The position numbers and the translations under genes were made by a program. From the NCBI GenBank assembly GCA_964468435.1, contig CAYXVE010000005.1:1-64000 (forward strand): 64,000 nucleotides of DNA. Reading direction: 5' to 3'. How positions within the stretch are numbered: position 1 is the first letter of the stretch; every line of letters starts with the position of its first letter. This DNA is from JBCCTX01 sp964468435 (GTDB lineage Bacteria > Bacteroidota > Bacteroidia > J057). Positions 53,848 through 62,828 of this stretch are shown here, piece by piece. The notes below the pieces were generated by a model. The model ran no database searches. It worked only from the letters and a program-made list of their open reading frames with translations, and was not told the DNA's origin.

Positions 53848-54624
53848 TTACTCTACATAGGTTTTACAATCGTGTTTTTGTCCCGACATATGGCATTTGA
53901 CCGTTTTTTCCTGGGGATGGTGGAAGTGAGTGTATAATTCGACTGCCAGCAACATTCCCAATGGAGGAGCGATGAAGTAAATCCAGAGTCCATTCCAGAT
54001 ACTGGCTGGAAGTGCTGAAGCCATTGTGCGAGCCGGATTGATGCTCATCCCGGAATACGGCGCTTCGAGTGTAATGAAAACCAACAGCCAAACGGCAACG
54101 AATACTCCGGTAAAGGGAGCGATTTTTCCTGTATTACTCGTCCATAGCACCGTGTAGAAAAGTAAAAAGGAAAGTAGTGCTTCCAGCGAAAAAGCACCGA
54201 TCACCCCCCACGATCCAGGAATTGTTACCGCATAGTTTACAAAAGAGCTGGATACCCATGGATAAAAGAATAGCTGAAATAGCAATACACCGACATACCC
54301 TCCAATAAATTGGAAGAGGATATAAAATGAGGCATCCTCACGACTGATTTTCCCAAGTCTGAGGAAAGAAAGGGTAACAGCCGGGTTGAGATGAGCACCT
54401 GATTCTTTTCCCCATGGAGAATAAATAATCCCCATGGCAGTCAATCCCATTGCCAATCCAGTAATAGATCGACGAATCAGCCCATGACCTTCCAGCGCCT
54501 GTCTTACAGGCAGGTCTGGGTGTTCGACCAGGATGGTAAACAGTACTGCGGAAACCATAAAGGTTCCCAACCCCCAGGCTTCCATTAGGTAAACTCTCCA
54601 GTGTGCTTTGAAACTATTCCACAT
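53848..54624 (-). CDS. Aquaporin / MIP-family channel
   Basis: A 258-residue membrane channel for water or small neutral solutes. Both NPA boxes are present, GAHLNPAVTLSFL (Asn80) and SGMSINPARTMASALP (Asn196, with the selectivity-filter Arg199). Six hydrophobic segments are seen. The C-terminal tail (KCHMSGQKHDCKTYVE) is rich in His and Cys, unlike most aquaporins. The gene starts 12 bases after the GH63-type gene, so it shares its operon. In that setting it may pass polyols, glycerol or water during osmotic adjustment (inference). Confidence 0.93.
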   Translation of the reverse strand: MWNSFKAHWRVYLMEAWGLGTFMVSAVLFTILVEHPDLPVRQALEGHGLIRRSITGLAMGLTAMGIIYSPWGKESGAHLNPAVTLSFLRLGKISREDASFYILFQFIGGYVGVLLFQLFFYPWVSSSFVNYAVTIPGSWGVIGAFSLEALLSFLLFYTVLWTSNTGKIAPFTGVFVAVWLLVFITLEAPYSGMSINPARTMASALPASIWNGLWIYFIAPPLGMLLAVELYTHFHHPQEKTVKCHMSGQKHDCKTYVE

Positions 54625-54636
54625 TATAAGGTGATA

Positions 54637-57270
54637 TTATTTCCAGCCACTTTTATCAATCAAGTCCGCTACAAGACCTGTCCAGCCTGTCTGATGGGAA
54701 GCTCCTACTCCACGGGCTGTATCTCCATGAAAATATTCATAAAAAAGGATCAGATCACGGAAATGAGGGTCTCTGTAGAATGGATTTTTATCGTTCATGG
54801 GACGGTTTCCATCTTTATCCAGCTGAAAAATACTGATAAGTCTCCGAGACAACTCACCAGCTATCTGTGCCAGGGTAAAAAGTTTTCCCGATCCGGTAGG
54901 ATATTCTATCTTAAGATCATCTTCGTAATACGAAGCATATTTTTTCAGCGAATTGATCAGCAGATAGTTCATAGGCATCCAAACAGGACCTCGCCAGTTG
55001 GAATTCCCACCAAACAGATTGGTTTCACTCTCACCAGGTGCATATTTCATTCCAAATTCCTGTCCATTGATATTTACACTATAACCATCTTGGTGAACCT
55101 TGGATACGGATCTTATACCCCCTGGAGAGAGAAACTCTGTTTCATTCAACATAGCGTGAAGTAGTTTGATCAGTTTTTCACGATCCACCAGAGAAAGTAA
55201 AATGTGTCCTTTTTTTTGTAGTTCTTCAATAACGCAGTAATTTTCTTTCTCTGCTCTATACTTTACAAACCAGTCCAGACGATGCATAAAATCCGGCACT
55301 TTTTCACATAATTCTGGAGTAAGTACTTCTACGGCAAATAGAGTAGACAATCCTACCAGAGACCTCACCTTGAGGGGAATATATCGATCATCCGGTAAAG
55401 CAAGAATGTCGTAGAAAAATCCTTCCTCTTGATCCCAGGCACTTATCCAATCCTGGCTCATGCGATTAAGTGCTTCAGAGATGTATACAAAGTGCTCGAA
55501 GAATTTGGTCGCTACATCTTCGAAAGACTGATCTACAGTAGATATTTCCAGTGCTATATACATCATATTCAACGAATACATGGCCATCCAGCTAGTACCA
55601 TCTGCCTGTTCGAGATGTCCTCCCCCTGGAATCTTATTGCTTCTGTCAAATACCCCAATGTTATCCAGACCCAGAAAGCCACCTTCAAAAATATTTTTAC
55701 CTTGTGCATCTTTACGGTTGACCCACCAAGTAAAATTCAGCATAAGCTTCTGAAACACACGTTTCAGGAAATCAATGTCTCCTTTTCCTGTAGCTTCTTT
55801 TTCAATATGATAAACACACATTGCCCCCCATGCATGAACAGGTGGATTTACATCGCTGAAAGACCACTCATAGGCAGGGATCTGTCCATTGGGGGCCATA
55901 TACCATTCGCGCATGATGAGGATGAGCTGATTTTTGGCAAATTCGGGGTCGATCATTGCCAGTGGGATACAATGAAAAGCCAGATCCCAAGCTGCATACC
56001 AGGGATATTCCCATTTATCGGGCATGGAGATGATATCTTTGTTGTTCAGGGTACGCCACTCATGATTCCGACCATATTTTCTAGATTCAGGGGGATGGGG
56101 CATACCTGGATCTCCTTCCAACCATTCGGGGATATCGATGTAATAGAATTGCTTTGACCAAAGCATCCCGGCAAATGCCTGTCGCTGAATATTGGCCAGA
56201 TCTACACTGCCTCCTTCAGGGACAAATTTGTCGTAAAAAGCATCGGCTTCCTTCATTCTCATCTCAAAAACCCTATTAAAGTCTTCAAAAGGAGCAGATA
56301 ATGCTTGAGGGCTTAGTCTTAATTTTACGATACATTCTTCATTGCCTGCCAGTAATTTTTTTACATATGGCGTGAATTTTGTTCCTGCACTTTCCCCTGC
56401 TAATAGTTCAAAATCGTTCTCAATCACTGCTTTGTGAAAAGCATCTTTCACAAAATGCGTAGCATTAGGGACATTGAATACACGCTGCATATTGGTTTCA
56501 TTTCCCGTAAAAAGCATCCTGTTGGATTGCTCTACATAGAGATAATGTGTGCCAAAAGTGTTGTGTACAGCTTTCACCCCCTCAACATCAGGCAGGCCTT
56601 CCAGCAAAGAGATCTGTGGCTTGAAATCGATTTCTTTGAATGACCATACATTGCGATACCACAAAGTAGGAAGCAGGTGAATCTCTGCCGTTTCATTGCC
56701 ACGATTGGCAACCGTAATCTTAATGAGGATATCTTCCTCATCCGCTTTAGCGTATTCGATAAATACATCAAAATATCGATTATCTTTAAATACTCCTGTA
56801 TCAAGAATTTCGTATTCTAGCTCTTGCTTGGAACGGTGCTGATTGGTGTGAACCAGATCCGAGTAAGGGAACTCTTCCTGAGGATACTTGTAGAGCATCT
56901 TCATGTATGAATGCGTGGGAGTGCTATCCAGGTAATAGTATAACTCTTTTACATCCTCTCCATGATTGCCTTCAGATCCGGCGAGTCCAAACAGACGCTC
57001 CTTGAGAATGGGATCTTTTCCATTCCAAAGTGCCAGGGCAAAGCACAAGGTTGCGTTTTCATCGGAGATGCCTCCGATACCGTCCTCGCCCCAGCGATAT
57101 GCTCTGGAACGGGCATGATCGTGCGGAAAATAGTCCCATGCATTGCCACCGGGACTATAGTCTTCTCGTACAGTCCCCCACTGTCTTTCACTCAGGTAGG
57201 GACCCCATTTTTTCCAGTTTTTCTTTTTGGAAATATGCTCTTCTAAGCGTAAGTCTTCTGTTCTTTGCAT
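54637..57270 (-). CDS. GH63-type glucosidase (MGH1-like)
   Basis: A large cytoplasmic glycoside hydrolase of 877 residues. It starts RLEEHISKKKNWKKWGPYLS and has the (alpha/alpha)6 barrel features of the mannosyl-oligosaccharide glucosidase-like family: GGNAWDYFPHDHARSRAYRW, WAAWDLAFHCIPLAMIDP, PAYEWSFSDVNPPVHAWG and, near the C-terminus, NSNWRGPVWMPMNYLLINSL. No signal peptide is seen, so it acts inside the cell. The acid and base residues probably lie in the AWDLAFH and GPVW stretches. Bacterial relatives act on glucosylated small osmolytes (glucosyl- or mannosyl-glycerate). It lies in a run with a glucose dehydrogenase-like SDR and an aquaporin. Confidence 0.9.
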   Translation of the reverse strand: MQRTEDLRLEEHISKKKNWKKWGPYLSERQWGTVREDYSPGGNAWDYFPHDHARSRAYRWGEDGIGGISDENATLCFALALWNGKDPILKERLFGLAGSEGNHGEDVKELYYYLDSTPTHSYMKMLYKYPQEEFPYSDLVHTNQHRSKQELEYEILDTGVFKDNRYFDVFIEYAKADEEDILIKITVANRGNETAEIHLLPTLWYRNVWSFKEIDFKPQISLLEGLPDVEGVKAVHNTFGTHYLYVEQSNRMLFTGNETNMQRVFNVPNATHFVKDAFHKAVIENDFELLAGESAGTKFTPYVKKLLAGNEECIVKLRLSPQALSAPFEDFNRVFEMRMKEADAFYDKFVPEGGSVDLANIQRQAFAGMLWSKQFYYIDIPEWLEGDPGMPHPPESRKYGRNHEWRTLNNKDIISMPDKWEYPWYAAWDLAFHCIPLAMIDPEFAKNQLILIMREWYMAPNGQIPAYEWSFSDVNPPVHAWGAMCVYHIEKEATGKGDIDFLKRVFQKLMLNFTWWVNRKDAQGKNIFEGGFLGLDNIGVFDRSNKIPGGGHLEQADGTSWMAMYSLNMMYIALEISTVDQSFEDVATKFFEHFVYISEALNRMSQDWISAWDQEEGFFYDILALPDDRYIPLKVRSLVGLSTLFAVEVLTPELCEKVPDFMHRLDWFVKYRAEKENYCVIEELQKKGHILLSLVDREKLIKLLHAMLNETEFLSPGGIRSVSKVHQDGYSVNINGQEFGMKYAPGESETNLFGGNSNWRGPVWMPMNYLLINSLKKYASYYEDDLKIEYPTGSGKLFTLAQIAGELSRRLISIFQLDKDGNRPMNDKNPFYRDPHFRDLILFYEYFHGDTARGVGASHQTGWTGLVADLIDKSGWK

Positions 57271-57311
57271 GATGTTATGTTATTGTGATAGGAAAATATG
57301 ATTTTCTTGTA

Positions 57312-58127
57312 TCATCCACCTGTAGTGAAACCAGGATATAAGGTCATTCCTCCGTCAATGAACATGGTTGTACCATTGATGTAATCTGATTCATCAGAAG
57401 CGAGCCATACGGCAGCTTTTGCAATGTCGTAGGTTTCACCCACTCGCTTATAAGGGATAAGTTCCAATAATTTAGCTTCGGCTTCAGCAGTTTCCCACAC
57501 TTCAGTATTAATAGGAGTTTTGATTGCTCCTGGTCCAATACTGTTTACTCTTATTTTCTGAGGAGCCAATTCCTGAGACATAGACTTCATCAGTAGCATC
57601 ACACCGCCTTTTGAAGCTGCATAGTTGGCGTGGCCAGCCCAGGGTATGACTTCGTGAACGGAGCTCATGCAAATAATTTTTCCTGTAGATGTGGAAACTT
57701 CTGGTCTGGGCCCTCTGCGGAGAAATTCTCTTACAGCCTCTCGTGCGCAGAGAAACTGGCCGGTAAGGTTTACATCTATCACTTTGTTCCATTGATCCAG
57801 AGTCATTTCGTGAAAAGCAGCATCGCGCTGCAAGCCTGCATTATTGACTAGAATATCGACTGTACCAAAAGTATCTATAACTTCTTTAAACATGGCTTGT
57901 ACCTGATCCTCCTTACTGACATCGGCTCTGATGGCGATGGCAATTCCTCCCTCAGCTTTGATCTCATCCAGTACTTCCTGAGTAGCTTCTTCACTGAATA
58001 CCCAGTTTATGACGACGCTTGCTCCCTCTTTGGCCATTTCTACAGCTACGCCGCGTCCGATTCCCGAGTTGGCCCCGGTAACGATGGCCGTCTGTCCGGC
58101 CAGTCTTTGAAAACAGAATGTTGTCAT
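57312..58127 (-). CDS. Glucose 1-dehydrogenase-like short-chain dehydrogenase
   Basis: A 271-residue SDR. It has the cofactor motif VTGANSGIGRGVAVEMAKEG, NNAG (LVNNAGLQRDA), the catalytic Ser in IICMSSVHEVIPWAGH and the YAASK Tyr-Lys pair. The sequence around HEVIPWAGHANYAASKGG is typical of glucose 1-dehydrogenases of the Bacillus type, which oxidise glucose to gluconolactone with NAD(P). The GH63-type gene is 41 bases downstream, which suggests the glucose it releases is the substrate. Other sugar or polyol substrates cannot be ruled out. Confidence 0.9.
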   Translation of the reverse strand: MTTFCFQRLAGQTAIVTGANSGIGRGVAVEMAKEGASVVINWVFSEEATQEVLDEIKAEGGIAIAIRADVSKEDQVQAMFKEVIDTFGTVDILVNNAGLQRDAAFHEMTLDQWNKVIDVNLTGQFLCAREAVREFLRRGPRPEVSTSTGKIICMSSVHEVIPWAGHANYAASKGGVMLLMKSMSQELAPQKIRVNSIGPGAIKTPINTEVWETAEAEAKLLELIPYKRVGETYDIAKAAVWLASDESDYINGTTMFIDGGMTLYPGFTTGG

Positions 58128-58227
58128 TTTGATATTGTTGAGTTGTGATACTTTGAAACTGTTGAAATGTAATGTGGTAGTAATATGATCTACTACTTTG
58201 TTTGATTGTGATATTGTATTTTCCTAA

Positions 58228-59241
58228 TTATTCAATGATCAATAATGCATGTCCATCCGGATCTCTAATCATAAATCCTTGTTCTCCTTCAAATCCTGTC
58301 TCTGAGAGATCTACGATCTTCGTTGAGATAAATTCTACATCAGCTTCGATACATTTGTTATACATCGCCTGTATGTCATCGACTCTGATTGTGGTATGAT
58401 AATGCCACAAGTCATTTGGCTCAGAGTCTTCCGGATAGAGTTTTCCTCCAGGAGGGGCCAAATAGTCGAGAAACTCGACACCAAATCCCTTTTTTGTACC
58501 AAGTCCGGTGATAAGAAGATGTGCTCCAAACACCTGATTGAGGTGTTCTTGCTCAGGCCCGTAGTTTTCACTGTTCCCTTTTATCTCGAATTCTAAAAAG
58601 TCCGAGTAAAATTTGGTCGACATATCTGTATCAGAAATACCAATCGCAGTATGATCGACTCCAATGAAAGGTCCCTCTTCTACATTTTGCCATTTAGGAT
58701 CTCCTTTACCTTTAGGGAAGTAGATTACTTCCAGATTATGACCATCGTGATCCCGGAAGTAGAATGCGCTGATTCCCGCTGCTGCTGGGATATAATCTGG
58801 AAGTGTCTGAGGAGCAGTAGATACATACTGAACATTTGCTTCTTTTAACATCTCATATGCCTCATCCATATCATTGACGACGATTGCCAGATGTTGGAAC
58901 CAAAGATCATTGCTACGTGCGTCTACTGGTATCTGCTGTTCATCCAAAGGCTGAAGAAAGTCAATTAACTCGATATACTCAGCTCCAAGCTTCATCTGCG
59001 CTTTCTCTATGATCAACTCAGCATCCCTCATCCCAAACAAATCCTTCAAGTCAGCGTCGTGAGATTGTGTTTCTCCCACTTTTTCAAAACTCAATACCTC
59101 TTCAAAAAGGGTAACCGCCTGATCCAGATCAGACACCGTAATCCCAACATTGACCACTTCGACTGCTTTTTGTGCTTGAATAGTAGAAAAGGAGTGAAAT
59201 CCTACTGTTAAAAAGAATACTATATGAAAGAATCTTTTCAT
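58228..59241 (-). CDS. Exported double glyoxalase-fold (VOC) protein
   Basis: A 337-residue protein with a signal peptide (MKRFFHIVFFLTVGFHSF to about IQAQ). Two VOC domains follow: about residues 28-175 (VVNVGITVSDLDQAVTLFEE to FRDHDGHNLEVIYFPKG) and about 190-337 (GVDHTAIGISDTDMSTKFYS to IRDPDGHALLIIE). Each keeps the glyoxalase/dioxygenase metal positions (H-x ... E). It could isomerise or cleave a sugar-derived compound in the periplasm. Just 5 bases separate it from the GMC oxidoreductase upstream, so they are cotranscribed; partnership is likely. Confidence 0.88.
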   Translation of the reverse strand: MKRFFHIVFFLTVGFHSFSTIQAQKAVEVVNVGITVSDLDQAVTLFEEVLSFEKVGETQSHDADLKDLFGMRDAELIIEKAQMKLGAEYIELIDFLQPLDEQQIPVDARSNDLWFQHLAIVVNDMDEAYEMLKEANVQYVSTAPQTLPDYIPAAAGISAFYFRDHDGHNLEVIYFPKGKGDPKWQNVEEGPFIGVDHTAIGISDTDMSTKFYSDFLEFEIKGNSENYGPEQEHLNQVFGAHLLITGLGTKKGFGVEFLDYLAPPGGKLYPEDSEPNDLWHYHTTIRVDDIQAMYNKCIEADVEFISTKIVDLSETGFEGEQGFMIRDPDGHALLIIE

Positions 59242-59246
59242 AGTGA

Positions 59247-60779
59247 TTATTTGCTTAACAGATGTTCACCTACTCTTAGTGCATTAGCCATTGCTGTCAA
59301 AGATGGATTAACAGCCCCTGCGGAAGGGAAGAAACTGGTATCTACGACATAGAGGTTATCCAAATCGTGGGCTTTACAATTAATATCCAATACAGAAGTC
59401 TTAGGCTCGGTTCCAAACCGGCAGGTTCCATTTTGATGAGACACCCCGGAAATGCTCAGTTTATATCCTGGATAGGCATTGTCCTTATGGCAGGCATCCT
59501 TACATCCAAGCGAATCCATCATGCCGATTAACTTATTTTTGAGCCTTTCGTAGGCTTCCAAGTTATTGGGGGTATAAGAGGTCTTGATCGATCCATCTTC
59601 GCGGATGGCTATCCGGTTTTCAGGCATAGGAAGATCCTCTGCTGTTAGGAAGAAGTCAATCGAATGATGGGCGATCTCGCTGGGATCTGCGTCTAGGTGA
59701 ATGTCTTCCAGCTCAGATTTGAGCGTATCAGGATCGGTTTTACCCATCATCTGGATGGCTCCCAGCGGATATTTAGAGTCATCAGCTCTTTGATAGAAGT
59801 CCGTTACCATTAACGACTTCTGGAATACAGAATGATTGGGGGTTTTGGAAATGGCCACAACGGTTCCATTGTTGTGAATCATGTAGTTTCTCCCTACCTG
59901 ATCGGAACTGTTGGCCAGTCCATTGGGATGCTTTTCGTTGGCAGACTTCAGGAGCAATGTGGCAGAGTTGACTGCCCCACAGGAAACTATGACTGTCTCA
60001 CCTTGATATACTACTTCCTGCCCATTTTCGGTAACTACCACTTGAGTTACTTTTCTTCCAGACTCGTCAGTCAGTAGCTTCTCAACTTTTGAATTTGTTT
60101 TTAGCGTTACATTGGAATGATTAAGTGCCTCGTTGATCGCTACTATATGAGAATCGGCTTTAGCCTCAGTAATATCTGGATATCCATCAAACATGCTTAG
60201 GTTGAGCTTACTTCCGGGCTTGTTTTGGTCCTGAGGCAGCCTTACTGCTATTGCTAGCGGAGCAGGCCTGTAGCCTAGTTTCCTGAAATCATCAAATAAT
60301 TCCTTCATTCTCGGCTCAAAAGGAAGAGGTTCGAAGGGATAGGGCTTAGAACGGGGGGGTTCATTGGGATCAAATCCTGTTGTACCGTGAACACTGTAGA
60401 GATATTCTGCTTCGGTGTAATAGGGTTCGAAATCTTCATAAGGCAAAGGCCAGGCGGGCGAGATACCATCATAGTGTTGTACTTTCTGAAAATCAGATTC
60501 TCTTAATCTCAACAGTGCCGCACCATACATTTTGGTATTTCCTCCTACCCAATAATGTGTAAAAGGTTCAAAGGGATTATCATTCTTGTCATACCACTTT
60601 TCCGTCGTCCGGTATCTGCCTTTGGTAAATACTTCTTCTGGGTCCCAGTTCTCCCGTTCCCTGGGGAGAAAGTCGCCTCGTTCAAGGATCAAAATTTTTT
60701 TACCGGATGGAGCAAGTTTGTAGGCCATAGTGCCGCCTCCTGCTCCAGTTCCGATTATGATAAAATCAAAGAATTCCAT
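59247..60779 (-). CDS. GMC-family FAD oxidoreductase
   Basis: A 510-residue FAD enzyme of the glucose-methanol-choline class. The FAD motif is DFIIIGTGAGGGTMAYKLAP. The substrate-side stretch HYWVGGNTKMYGAALLRLRE and HQNGTCRFGTEP, with the conserved catalytic His in VSHQNGTCR, and the C-terminal signature SAGAVNPSLTAMANALR complete the family. No signal peptide. It is the first gene of the minus-strand run GMC-VOC-SDR-GH63-aquaporin. Likely oxidises a sugar or polyol hydroxyl; the exact substrate is unknown. Confidence 0.92.
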   Translation of the reverse strand: MEFFDFIIIGTGAGGGTMAYKLAPSGKKILILERGDFLPRERENWDPEEVFTKGRYRTTEKWYDKNDNPFEPFTHYWVGGNTKMYGAALLRLRESDFQKVQHYDGISPAWPLPYEDFEPYYTEAEYLYSVHGTTGFDPNEPPRSKPYPFEPLPFEPRMKELFDDFRKLGYRPAPLAIAVRLPQDQNKPGSKLNLSMFDGYPDITEAKADSHIVAINEALNHSNVTLKTNSKVEKLLTDESGRKVTQVVVTENGQEVVYQGETVIVSCGAVNSATLLLKSANEKHPNGLANSSDQVGRNYMIHNNGTVVAISKTPNHSVFQKSLMVTDFYQRADDSKYPLGAIQMMGKTDPDTLKSELEDIHLDADPSEIAHHSIDFFLTAEDLPMPENRIAIREDGSIKTSYTPNNLEAYERLKNKLIGMMDSLGCKDACHKDNAYPGYKLSISGVSHQNGTCRFGTEPKTSVLDINCKAHDLDNLYVVDTSFFPSAGAVNPSLTAMANALRVGEHLLSK

Positions 60780-60938
60780 AGATTACTATCTTCGTTATTT
60801 GGATTTATGCTGTGAAGTTATTGGGGGTTCGTTTACTTATTTGTTACCCTCGTGACTAATCCGGCATTTTACCTGCATGTATTTGTCTATCGATAAATGA
60901 TTTTCCAGCGTAAAGATATTCTATGTAGCTTGATGATA

Positions 60939-61223
60939 TTATTCTGTAACAATGACTCCTGATCCAAATGCCACGTGATCTTTAATCTTTGCTGCTGCCT
61001 GTGAGGGTTCGGGATAATACCATGCACCATTAAGTATTTCTTCTTCTCCCACTTTTAGATCGTAATACGACGCTGTTCCTTTCCAGGGACAAGTAGTATG
61101 TGTGTCGCTATGGCGGAGATATTCTTTGATTACAGATTCAGGCGGGAAGTAGTGATTACCTTCTACAAGGACTGTTTCATTGCTTTCAGCTAAAATTTTT
61201 CCGTTATAAATCGCTTTTTTCAT
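60939..61223 (-). CDS. DUF427-family protein
   Basis: A 94-residue single-domain protein. The signature NHYFPPESVIKEYLRHSD, CPWKGTASYYDL and ILNGAWYYPEPSQAAAKIKD matches DUF427, a beta-tent fold of unknown activity with a conserved Cys-Pro-Trp-Lys-Gly stretch. The gene lies 159 bases upstream of the GMC gene on the same strand and may belong to the same transcript. Confidence 0.93.
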   Translation of the reverse strand: MKKAIYNGKILAESNETVLVEGNHYFPPESVIKEYLRHSDTHTTCPWKGTASYYDLKVGEEEILNGAWYYPEPSQAAAKIKDHVAFGSGVIVTE

Positions 61224-61489
61224 AATTTTAAAGGTTTATTATCTTGAATATTTACTCCAAAAGTAATGCGTAGATCCTCCCAAAACCATTGTTTAATCAA
61301 TTGATTTTTCTCATATACAATTTTGCTAAACCTACATACAATCAATGAGTACCCTGACATTCTCTTGTGGCTTTTTTGGTCGACAGAAAATGTAATTATC
61401 TTCAATTGGTTTTGCCGGAAAGAATATATTGATGAAATCGAGGGGAAGTTTAATACGACAAAATGCTTAAAGATTAACCTAAATACCCA

Positions 61490-61648
61490 ACCATCTGTCC
61501 CAGTCATCTCCATCAGTTTAAACAGCGCCTTAATAGCCTCTCCTCAATTCCCTCTCTCTACATTCAGCGGCCCTTCCAGGATAAGTTCCTGCAGCGCCTC
61601 CAACTCCGTATCCACTCCATTCACCACATCTTCTATGTTAGGCTCAAC
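61490..61648 (-). pseudogene. Unidentified gene remnant with an in-frame stop
   Basis: On the minus strand a helical, acidic stretch (VEPNIEDVVNGVDTELEALQ, then ELILEGPLNVERGN) meets a TGA and continues in the same frame with GEAIKALFKLMEMTGTDGW before losing protein character. It looks like the end of a soluble protein. No family is recognised. The 674-base gap between the DUF427 gene and the secreted protein contains only this and the terminator. Confidence 0.3.
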
Positions 61649-61813
61649 CTACACATCTGACATGATCCCTTGATCAGATTGCTCATCTTACGGATCGTAT
61701 CCGATCAAGAGAATATCCATTTCTATCTGGGAATGAGGTAAGATAAGGAAAAAGGATCATCTATACGTTTATGATCAATTCGAATTTGGAACTCAAATAT
61801 ATATTAAGATCAT

Positions 61814-61842
61814 AAAAAGCCCCTGCCGGGGAAAGGCAGGGG
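61814..61842 (-). terminator. Rho-independent terminator after the cytolysin operon
   Basis: CCCCTGCC (61820-61827) pairs with GGCAGGGG (61835-61842) around a seven-base loop. On the minus strand a T5 tract follows. It lies 56 bases after the stop of the secreted protein and is the strongest terminator in the window. Confidence 0.85.
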
Positions 61843-61897
61843 ACACCAATTACTACTACCGTATATAGCGCATTTTACCTGTGAGAAACCATTATTC

Positions 61898-62662
61898 CTA
61901 AGGCTTTTTGTTTTGCTGAGGGATCTTCACTGCATTATTGGTACCATTTGAAATGATCATGGTTGCAGGTTTCTTTTTATTGGACTTATCGCTTTCGTAT
62001 TCATCCTTCATTTTGTCCTCATTGAATTCTCCCTCTACTGTCACGTAATACTCAAATTTATCTGTTATTAGACCCGTTTTTACGATGTGAATGGAGGTAT
62101 ATTTATCTCCCCCCATATCAAAGAACACAAGACGACGGGATTCACCTTCAGAATCCTTTCCTTTAGGTATTTCCTTGCGTTTCTCGTTGTGATGAGATCC
62201 ATTATTGTACTTTGTACACACAGCTATCTTGGCTCCGGCTTTTCCTCCAGTTTTAGTTACCGTTACATAGAGTTTGTCGTAGGCATTGTTGGAAATGATG
62301 AAAGTACGTTCTGTTCCTCCGGGTACCAGTTCGCCGGTAACTTTTTTCGTAGGAGCAATCAGATATCTGGGTCCGACTTTCCCACGTCCCTGACCTGCGA
62401 CGATACCCTGAGCCTGATAGGCATTTATCTGTAGCTGAGCCATTTCGTCAACCAGGTTTTTCAGCTCAGTATTGGCTCCACCTTTTCCAGGAATAATAAT
62501 TTCTACAAATGCTTTGGCTGCTGTCTTGCGAAAGTCAATATAGTCTTCTACCATATTGTTGAAGACATTCTGTAGTCCGCTAAAAGCACTTTGGCAGCTC
62601 TGAGCTTGACTGATGGGCGCAGTAAATACTACTAACGTAAGGATTAAAACTAATTTCTTCAT
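61898..62662 (-). CDS. Secreted protein of unknown family, next to the cytolysin-like gene
   Basis: A 254-residue exported protein with a signal peptide (MKKLVLILTLVVFTAPISQA). The region about 22-90 is helical (NVFNNMVEDYIDFRKTAAKA). The region about 110-230 looks like a beta-sandwich (GTERTFIISNNAYDKLYVTV, VFFDMGGDKYTSIHIVKTGL, FEYYVTVEGEF), and the tail is charged and low in complexity (KDEYESDKSNKKK). No domain is recognised. It lies 166 bases downstream of the cytolysin-like gene on the same strand and ends in a strong terminator, so the two are probably cotranscribed. It could be a pore partner, a chaperone or an unrelated secreted factor. Confidence 0.78.
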   Translation of the reverse strand: MKKLVLILTLVVFTAPISQAQSCQSAFSGLQNVFNNMVEDYIDFRKTAAKAFVEIIIPGKGGANTELKNLVDEMAQLQINAYQAQGIVAGQGRGKVGPRYLIAPTKKVTGELVPGGTERTFIISNNAYDKLYVTVTKTGGKAGAKIAVCTKYNNGSHHNEKRKEIPKGKDSEGESRRLVFFDMGGDKYTSIHIVKTGLITDKFEYYVTVEGEFNEDKMKDEYESDKSNKKKPATMIISNGTNNAVKIPQQNKKP

Positions 62663-62828
62663 CGATTTTAATGGATTAAGTAAATATCAATAAATAGTCC
62701 ACTATATATGTCACTTTACCCCAATCTTTTGTAACATGATTTTTGTACAAGATTTCAAAAATGAGGTTAAAATTTCCAGAGAAACGCTTCCCATAGTCTT
62801 TTTAAGCAATCATGAACTAATTAGGTAC

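Noticed and set aside
54601..55164. Plus-strand 187-codon frame opposite the GH63-type gene
   Set aside because: Antisense to a long conserved enzyme; the translation shows no domain.
61220..61513. Minus-strand 97-codon frame upstream of the DUF427 gene
   Set aside because: Only its first dozen codons (MEMTGTDGW) look protein-like, and they belong to a decayed frame that extends upstream through a stop; the rest has no protein character.
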